Assembly: GCA_021789355.1 (NCBI GenBank)
Contig: JAJYJR010000137.1
Coordinates: 1-10,892, forward strand
Origin: Chloroflexota bacterium
GTDB taxonomy: Bacteria > Chloroflexota > Limnocylindria > Limnocylindrales > CSP1-4
DNA: 10,892 bases
Reading direction: 5' to 3'
Shown here: positions 6,475 to 10,892 of the stretch, piece by piece
How the letters are laid out: every line of letters begins with the position of its first letter
How positions within the stretch are numbered: the first letter of the stretch is position 1
Notes under the pieces: generated by a model
What the model was told of the DNA's origin: nothing
Database searches by the model: none
The model's input: the letters and a program-made list of their open reading frames with translations, nothing else
Program-made: the position numbers and the translations under genes

Positions 6475-7313
6475 GAGGGAAGGAGCTGCGCCTTCTCGCG
6501 GAGGAGATCCCAGAACGCCGGGGCGCCCCGAGGCTCCACGAAGCGGACGGGCCGCTGGCGCGCGCGCACCTCGACGACGTCGCCCACGTTCAGCATCACG
6601 TCCTCGTGCCCGTCGATGCTGACCAGGACGTCGAACGCGGCCAGGACCTGCACCCGCACCATGTGGCGCGGCCCCACCACCACCGACCGGATCGCGCTGA
6701 GGTACGCGGCCACGCTGGTTACGACGAGGTTCCGGCTGGTCGGGTCCAGGATGGGGCCGCCGGCGCTGAAGGAATAGCCGGTGGACCCGGTGGGCGTGGC
6801 GACGATGACGCCGTCGGCGATGTAGGTGGCCACGTGCGATCCGTCGATGGTGACCTCGAGGCGGACGACCCTGGCCTCGCGGGCACGCACGATCGCGGCG
6901 TCGTTCAGGGCCACGAACGACCGCGCCCCTTCCTCCCGGCCGGCCGGGAGCACACGGGCCTCCAGCACCATCCGGTCCTCGAGCTCGTAGTCGCCGTCGT
7001 GGACCCGCCCCAGCACTCGCTCCAGCTCGTGGGCCTCGGCCTTGGAGAGGAAGCCTACCTTCCCGAGGTTCACGCCGAGGATGGGCACGTCGGCCTCGGC
7101 GACGGCCACGGCGTGGGCCGCGCGGAGCAGGGTGCCGTCGCCGCCCAGGACCACCAGCACGTCGGTGCCGGGCAGTCCGGCAACCAGCGCGTCGCCGTCC
7201 CCCGCGGCAGCGTCCCAGCGCTCCACGCCCATCTCGTCGCACCAGGCGTGCGCCCGTTCCCGCAGGTCGAGCGTGGCCGGGATCGTCGGGTTGAACGCGA
7301 AGCCGAGGCGCAT
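6471..7313 (-). CDS. nadK: NAD kinase
   Basis: A 280-residue ATP- (or polyphosphate-) dependent NAD kinase that makes NADP+ in the cytoplasm. It carries the family motifs: GGDGT at 57-61, the NxGxxGFL element as NLGKVGFL (82-89), LND (136-138, usually LNE), and DGVIVATPTGSTGYS (167-181) followed by SAGGPI. The region after this motif, which normally contains a Pro-His pair and Arg-Pro, reads TSVAAYLSAIRSVVV, an unusual version. The ATG at 7313 shares its first base with the last base of the tlyA stop codon (TGATG), and the gene ends in a GTGA overlap with recN, so it is translated as part of a coupled chain. The tlyA-nadK-recN order is the same as in Mycobacterium tuberculosis. Confidence 0.96.
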   Translation of the reverse strand: MRLGFAFNPTIPATLDLRERAHAWCDEMGVERWDAAAGDGDALVAGLPGTDVLVVLGGDGTLLRAAHAVAVAEADVPILGVNLGKVGFLSKAEAHELERVLGRVHDGDYELEDRMVLEARVLPAGREEGARSFVALNDAAIVRAREARVVRLEVTIDGSHVATYIADGVIVATPTGSTGYSFSAGGPILDPTSRNLVVTSVAAYLSAIRSVVVGPRHMVRVQVLAAFDVLVSIDGHEDVMLNVGDVVEVRARQRPVRFVEPRGAPAFWDLLREKAQLLPS

Positions 7314-8098
7314 CAGGCCGGGACCGCGAGGTGGAGGAAGAACTCGCGGTTGCCCGCCGGCCCCAGCAGCGGCGAGGGGACCTCGGCGCGCACCTGGAGC
7401 CCGATCGACGCCGCGAAGGCACGCACCGCGTCGAGGACGTCGCGGTGGACCGCCGGGTCGCGCACCACGCCGCCGGCGGCCCGCCTGGGCCCGGCCTCGA
7501 ACTGTGGCTTCACCAGCGCCACGATCTCGCCTCCCGGGGAAAGCTGGCCCGCCACGGCGCCCAGGATCCGCTCGAGCGAGATGAACGAGACGTCGATCAC
7601 CGCCAGGGAGGGGTGCTCAGGCAGGGCCACGTGCTGGACATCCGACGGGTCGAGGCGACGCGCGTGCGTCCGTTCCATCGAGACGACGCGGGGATCCGCA
7701 CGGAGCGACGGCGCGAGCTGACCACGACCCACGTCGAGAGCATAGACACGCGCCGCGCCGCGCCGCAACAGACAGTCCGTGAAGCCGCCGGTGGACGCGC
7801 CCACGTCCAGGCACACCCGCCCCGAAGGGTCCACCCCGAAGGCGTTGAGCGCACCGGCGAGCTTCTCCCCGCCCCGTGACACGAACGGTGCCCGTTCGAT
7901 CAGCTCGACGGGCACGGCGGGGTCCACCAGGTCGCCGGGCTTGCGGTCGATGCGGGCGCCGTCGCCCGTGCCGACGCGGACCCGTCCGGCCAGCAACAAC
8001 GCCTGCGCCCTGGAGCGCGTGTCGGCGAGGCCGTGGGTGACCATCAGCTGGTCGAGGCGTACGCGGCTCAGGCGGAGCGTGCCTCCATGACGGGACAC
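7313..8098 (-). CDS. tlyA: TlyA family S4-domain rRNA (cytidine-2'-O)-methyltransferase
   Basis: Up to 261 residues. The N-terminal S4 RNA-binding domain starts with RVRLDQLMVTHGLADTRSRA (12-31) and is followed by an FtsJ/RrmJ-type SAM-dependent methyltransferase with motif I LDVGASTGGFTD (97-108). The K-D-K-E catalytic set is intact: K79 (SRGGEKL), D169 (VIDVSFISL), K197 (LVKPQFE) and E252 (NREFF). In mycobacteria TlyA methylates 16S and 23S rRNA and gives sensitivity to capreomycin; some homologues are called hemolysins, which is probably a misnomer. The coordinates use the GTG at 8098, which overlaps the end of dxs by 31 bases and has no ribosome binding site. An alternative CTG at 8071 would form a 4-base CTGA overlap with the dxs stop, has GGAGG 10 bases upstream and gives an N-terminus (MSRVRLDQL) of the usual length. 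Confidence 0.95.
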   Translation of the reverse strand: MSRHGGTLRLSRVRLDQLMVTHGLADTRSRAQALLLAGRVRVGTGDGARIDRKPGDLVDPAVPVELIERAPFVSRGGEKLAGALNAFGVDPSGRVCLDVGASTGGFTDCLLRRGAARVYALDVGRGQLAPSLRADPRVVSMERTHARRLDPSDVQHVALPEHPSLAVIDVSFISLERILGAVAGQLSPGGEIVALVKPQFEAGPRRAAGGVVRDPAVHRDVLDAVRAFAASIGLQVRAEVPSPLLGPAGNREFFLHLAVPA

Positions 8099-10071
8099 AA
8101 TGGGACGACGCCGAGCTCCGCGATGGTCTCGCGCACCTGGGACTCGAGCCCCGCGGAGTCGAGGCGGAGGGCGCGGCGCAGGTCGGCCACCGACCCGTGG
8201 TCGATGAAGCGGCCGGCGGGGATCCCGATGACTCGCACCGGGACGCCGCGCACCTGCGCGTCCGACAGGCCGGCACGGGCCATCGCCTCGAGGACCGCCG
8301 AGCCGAAGCCGCCGGCATCGACGCTCTCCTCGAAGGTGACCACGAGCTGTTTCCCGAGCGCGTGCCGGACGATCAGCGCCTCGTCGAGCGGCTGCACGTA
8401 GCGGGCGTTGACCACGCCGACCGACCAGCCCGTGGCCTCCAGTGCCTGGGCCGTGGCCAGCGCGCGCATCACGATGGGGCCGAAGCCCACGAACAGGATG
8501 TCGCGCCCGTCGCGGAGCAGCTCCCCCTCGCCGACCGGGATGGCGGACGGCTGGACGGCCGGCAGGTCGAAGCCGGGATCCCGCGGGTAGTGCAGCGCGA
8601 ACGGGTGTGGCTGCTCGAAGGCCGTGCGCAGGAGGCGGCGCAACTCCTGCTCGTCCTTCGGCGAGGCGATCACGAGGTTCGGCAGCTGCCGCTGGGCCGG
8701 CAGCGTGAACATGCCCTGGTGGCTGGTGCCGTCCTCGCCGACCAGGCCGGCGCGGTCCACGCCGATCACCACGGGCTGATCGTTCTGGCACACGTCGTGG
8801 ACCGTCTGGTCGAACGCGCGCTGGAGGAACGTCGAGTAGATCGCCACGAAGGGCCGGAGGCCCCCGAGCGCGAGTCCCGTCGCGAGGGTCACGGCGTGCG
8901 GCTCTGCGATGCCGACGTCGAAGAATCGGTCGGGGTACGCGGCCTGGAACAGGTTGAGCCCGGTGCCCGTCGGCATGCCGGCCGTGATCGCGACCACGCG
9001 GGGATCGGCGGCCGCGATGGCGAGCAGCTCCTGCGCGATGACCGAGGTGTAGGTGGGGGGCTTGCGGGCGGCGGCCGCGGCCTGAGCGAGCGACAGGGTC
9101 GCGTCGCCGTCACCGTTCGGCTGCGCCACCGGCGGCCTGGTCGTGACGCCCGGGACGTCCATCGGCGGCAGCGCCGCGCCGTGGAAGCCGACCTGGTCGG
9201 CCTCGGCCGGCTCGTAACCGTGGCCTTTCTGGGTGCGCACGTGCACGAGCACGGGCCCCTCGAGGCGCAGGGCGCGCCGGAAGGTCGACGTGAGCACGTT
9301 GAGGTCGTGTCCCGGCACCACCCCGATGTAGGTGATCCCCAGGTCCTCGAACAGGTGGCCCGGCTGCTGCGCGAAGTTCACGACCGACTTCCGTGCCCGC
9401 CGAGACAGCTCGACGGCCGTCGATCCGACGATAGGCATGTGCTCCAGGAAGGCGTCGTAGCCGGCCTTCGTGGTCTGCCACGCCTGGGAGAGCTTGATGG
9501 CACTGAGATAGTTGGAGAGCGCCCCGACGGTTGGCGAGATGCTCATCTCGTTGTCGTTGAGGACGATCAGCAGGTTCATCTGCCGCTGCCCGATGTCGTT
9601 CAGCGCCTCGAGCGCCAGACCGCTCATCAGCGCCGCATCGCCCACCACCGCCACGATCCGTTCGTGCGTGCCGCGCAGGTCGCGCGCCGCGGCCAGGCCC
9701 TGGGCGACCGAGAGCCCCGTGCCGGCGTGGCCGCCGTCCATCACGTCGTGCTCGCTCTCGCTTCGTCGCGGGAACCCGCCGACGCCGCCCAGCTGGCGCA
9801 GCGTGGGGAACCGCTCCAGCCGCCCCGTCAGGAGCTTGTGCGGATAGGCCTGGTGCCCGGTGTCCCACACGATCCGGTCGCGTGGTGACTCCAGGAGCCG
9901 GTGCAGCGCCACCGTGAGCTCGACCACGCCAAGGGAACTGCCCAGGTGGCCGCCGGTGACCGCGACGGTCTCGACGATCGTGCGGCGGATCTCGTCGCAG
10001 AGCGTCTCGAGCTGGTCGTCGTCGAGGGCGCGGAGGTCGTGCGGCCCCGTCAGCGACGCGAGGATCGACAC
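8068..10071 (-). CDS. dxs: 1-deoxy-D-xylulose-5-phosphate synthase
   Basis: A 667-residue thiamine diphosphate enzyme that condenses pyruvate and glyceraldehyde 3-phosphate, the first step of the MEP isoprenoid pathway and a source for thiamine and pyridoxal. Visible motifs: GGHLGSSLGVVEL (40-52), DTGHQAYPHKLLTGR (70-84), the ThDP/metal site GDA...NDN (144-146, 172-174), GHGYEPAE (283-290), the catalytic Glu E390 in VGIAEPHAVT, AIYSTFLQRAFDQ, and DGTSHQG. The C-terminal transketolase domain ends with the FIDHGS region. Several usually invariant positions differ: GHSSTS is GHAGTG, GDG is GDA, GPVDGHD is GVVPGHD, and AEQHA is AEPHA. A Pro/Ala-rich linker at about 302-339 joins domains I and II. 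The GTG at 10071 is chosen because GGAGG lies 5 bases upstream. It starts 32 bases after xseB; ispA, often found between them, is absent. Confidence 0.95.
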   Translation of the reverse strand: MSILASLTGPHDLRALDDDQLETLCDEIRRTIVETVAVTGGHLGSSLGVVELTVALHRLLESPRDRIVWDTGHQAYPHKLLTGRLERFPTLRQLGGVGGFPRRSESEHDVMDGGHAGTGLSVAQGLAAARDLRGTHERIVAVVGDAALMSGLALEALNDIGQRQMNLLIVLNDNEMSISPTVGALSNYLSAIKLSQAWQTTKAGYDAFLEHMPIVGSTAVELSRRARKSVVNFAQQPGHLFEDLGITYIGVVPGHDLNVLTSTFRRALRLEGPVLVHVRTQKGHGYEPAEADQVGFHGAALPPMDVPGVTTRPPVAQPNGDGDATLSLAQAAAAARKPPTYTSVIAQELLAIAAADPRVVAITAGMPTGTGLNLFQAAYPDRFFDVGIAEPHAVTLATGLALGGLRPFVAIYSTFLQRAFDQTVHDVCQNDQPVVIGVDRAGLVGEDGTSHQGMFTLPAQRQLPNLVIASPKDEQELRRLLRTAFEQPHPFALHYPRDPGFDLPAVQPSAIPVGEGELLRDGRDILFVGFGPIVMRALATAQALEATGWSVGVVNARYVQPLDEALIVRHALGKQLVVTFEESVDAGGFGSAVLEAMARAGLSDAQVRGVPVRVIGIPAGRFIDHGSVADLRRALRLDSAGLESQVRETIAELGVVPLCPVMEARSA
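8082..8086 (-). promoter_or_regulatory. Possible ribosome binding site for tlyA
   Basis: GGAGG on the minus strand inside the last codons of dxs. It lies 10 bases before an in-frame CTG at 8071-8069 that overlaps the dxs stop, but downstream of the GTG at 8098. If it is used, tlyA starts at CTG. Confidence 0.4.
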
Positions 10072-10076
10072 GGCGT

Positions 10077-10081
10077 CCTCC
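10077..10081 (-). promoter_or_regulatory. Ribosome binding site for dxs
   Basis: GGAGG on the minus strand, 5 bases before the GTG at 10071, in the 32-base gap after xseB. It sets the start and rejects the longer open frame that runs back through xseB. Confidence 0.7.
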
Positions 10082-10103
10082 GGGAAGATGACATCGCGGG
10101 ATT

Positions 10104-10391
10104 CTACGCGCTCGGCATCGCCTCGTCGCCCGCGTCGTCCGGCGAGAGGTCGATCGCACGCAGGACGCCTCCGGCCTCCTCGACCAGCCTGCGCACGCGC
10201 AGCTCCGCGTCGTCGAGGAGCCGCGCGCACTGCGCGTGTAGCGCCACGCCCCGCTCGTAGAGCGCGATCGAGGTCTCCAGCGGCAGGCCGCCGGCCTCGA
10301 GCCGACCGACCACCTCGCCGAGCTCCGCCAGGGCGGCGTCGAAGCCGAGGACGGCGATCGTCTCATCGGGGATGCTGCCGGTCTCCATCAC
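10104..10391 (-). CDS. xseB: Exonuclease VII small subunit
   Basis: A 95-residue helical protein. The XseB core runs over about 17-70: FDAALAELGEVVGRLEAGGL, then PLETSIALYERGVAL, then the C-terminal helix with CARLLDDAELRVRRL. This matches the family pattern fE.al..Le.iv..LE.g.l.Le.sl..ye.G..L...c...L..ae.kv. Several copies bind one XseA chain to form exonuclease VII, which degrades single-stranded DNA in both directions. The tail after residue 75 is acidic and variable. The start can be the GTG at 10391 (GTGA overlap with the xseA stop) or the next codon, ATG at 10388 (TGATG overlap). Neither has a ribosome binding site, so translation is probably coupled to xseA, which would help set the subunit ratio. 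Confidence 0.95.
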   Translation of the reverse strand: MMETGSIPDETIAVLGFDAALAELGEVVGRLEAGGLPLETSIALYERGVALHAQCARLLDDAELRVRRLVEEAGGVLRAIDLSPDDAGDEAMPSA

Positions 10392-10892
10392 GCCGAGTCT
10401 CGCACGTCGACCACGGTCACGTCCAACCCGCCGCGTGCCAGCCGGACGTCGAGTGGGTCGCCGGCCGCCGCGTCCGACGCGTCCGTCAGCACGCGCCCGT
10501 CCGGGCGTCGCACCAGCGCGTATCCGCGCTCCAGCGTGGCATACGGCGACAGCGCGGCGAGCCCCGCGGCGGCACCGGCCAGATCGGCGCGGGATCGTGC
10601 CAGCCGGGCACGCGCCAGGAGCGGCAGCCGGTCGACCGACCGGTCCAGCCGGGCGCGGTCCGCCGCGAGGCGCGCCTCCACCGCCCGCCGGCCCCGGTCG
10701 AGCAGGTCCCCGGCGTGCTGCCGCTCTCCCGCCAGCACCGCGGCGGGGTGCAGGCGTGCGAGCGCCCGCCGCTCGGCCGCGAGCGCGGCACGCGGCGCCG
10801 CCACCGAGCGCGTCACGGCGCCGTCCAGGCGTGCACGGGTCGCCCGCAGCCCGGCCCGGGCCTCGACCAGCGACGGCACCACCAGCTCGGCG
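10388..10892 (-). CDS. xseA: Exonuclease VII large subunit (3' part only)
   Basis: The last 167 codons of xseA; the gene continues beyond base 10892. The first visible residues, AELVVPSLVEA, match the end of the catalytic core (family pattern TAAELAVP). They are followed by a long Ala/Arg/Leu-rich helical region that forms the extended coiled coil binding XseB. The C-terminal segment has LSPYATLERGYALVRRPDGR, the conserved LSPL.tL.RGYa.v motif, then a short beta domain (GDPLDVRLARGGLDVTVVDV). The N-terminal OB-fold and most of the nuclease domain are outside the window. The stop at 10390-10388 overlaps the xseB start. The call is certain from these motifs plus the adjacent xseB. Confidence 0.95.
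   Translation of the reverse strand, partial: AELVVPSLVEARAGLRATRARLDGAVTRSVAAPRAALAAERRALARLHPAAVLAGERQHAGDLLDRGRRAVEARLAADRARLDRSVDRLPLLARARLARSRADLAGAAAGLAALSPYATLERGYALVRRPDGRVLTDASDAAAGDPLDVRLARGGLDVTVVDVRDSA

Noticed and set aside
4039..6777. A 912-codon open frame on the plus strand, opposite xerD and recN
   Set aside because: Its product is Arg/Pro/Gly/His-rich with no domain, and it lies antisense to two unmistakable genes. In DNA this GC-rich, stop codons are rare in the complementary frames, so long antisense open frames are expected.
6475..7422. A long upstream extension of recN in the same frame
   Set aside because: It lies entirely over nadK and the end of tlyA, is low-complexity, and RecN homology begins exactly at the GTG that overlaps the nadK stop.
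7313..8098. TlyA as a hemolysin or toxin
   Set aside because: The intact S4 domain, SAM motif and K-D-K-E residues indicate an rRNA methyltransferase; the hemolysin name is historical.
8197..9888. A 563-codon plus-strand open frame opposite dxs, and other plus-strand frames over 200 codons
   Set aside because: All are antisense to well-supported genes, have low-complexity Arg/His/Asp-rich products and no recognisable motifs.
10072..10230. An upstream extension of dxs through xseB
   Set aside because: It overlaps xseB and lacks homology; the GTG at 10071 has a good ribosome binding site and is followed by typical Dxs sequence.
1..10892. A defence island, prophage, CRISPR, transposon or biosynthetic cluster
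   Set aside because: No direct repeats with spacers, transposase, integrase other than XerD, or toxin-antitoxin pairs were seen. All genes fit a core housekeeping block with uniform base composition and orientation.

Overview
The window is a compact, very GC-rich block of bacterial housekeeping genes. All thirteen recognisable genes lie on the minus strand, so transcription runs from right (10892) to left (1). The longest gap between genes is about 140 bases. No RNA gene, mobile element, CRISPR array or phage gene is visible. The base composition, the frequent GTG starts and the gene order suggest a high-GC Chloroflexota lineage (Limnocylindria-like) or, less likely, an Actinomycetota. This placement is inference from remembered gene order and protein style, not from a search.

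Order in the direction of transcription: the 3' part of xseA and all of xseB (exonuclease VII); dxs (entry to the MEP isoprenoid pathway); tlyA (S4-domain rRNA 2'-O-methyltransferase); nadK (NAD kinase); recN (SMC-like repair ATPase); xerD (tyrosine recombinase); a membrane PH-like/SHOCT protein; a GNAT acetyltransferase; an M50 site-2-type membrane protease; a small HD-domain protein; scpA; and the first 32 codons of scpB (condensin kleisin and partner).

The right half (10892 to 3794) is a tight operon-like run. Four junctions (xseA/xseB, nadK/recN, recN/xerD and, further left, scpA/scpB) are GTGA four-base stop/start overlaps, and tlyA/nadK is a TGATG overlap. This implies translational coupling. 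Genes that start after a gap (dxs, PH/SHOCT, GNAT, M50) instead have clear GGAGG ribosome binding sites. The middle part (3775 to 2311) carries two poorly characterised genes with 106 and 142 base gaps, the only places where an internal promoter would easily fit. The left part (2168 to 1) is again packed: the HD gene seems to overlap the protease gene, and scpA starts one base after the HD stop.

Functionally, the block joins DNA repair and chromosome maintenance (XseAB, RecN, XerD, ScpAB) with cofactor and isoprenoid supply (NadK, Dxs) and ribosome modification (TlyA). The order combines two classic arrangements: xseA-xseB-(ispA)-dxs-tlyA-recN of Bacillus, and tlyA-nadK-recN-xerD-scpA-scpB of Mycobacterium. 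I see no evidence of a new defence or mobile system. The points worth a second look are start-codon choices (possible CTG start of tlyA, unclear start of the HD gene), a Dxs and a NadK with unusual motif residues, an insertion in XerD, an N-terminal extension on ScpA, and the uncharacterised PH/SHOCT and HD proteins.
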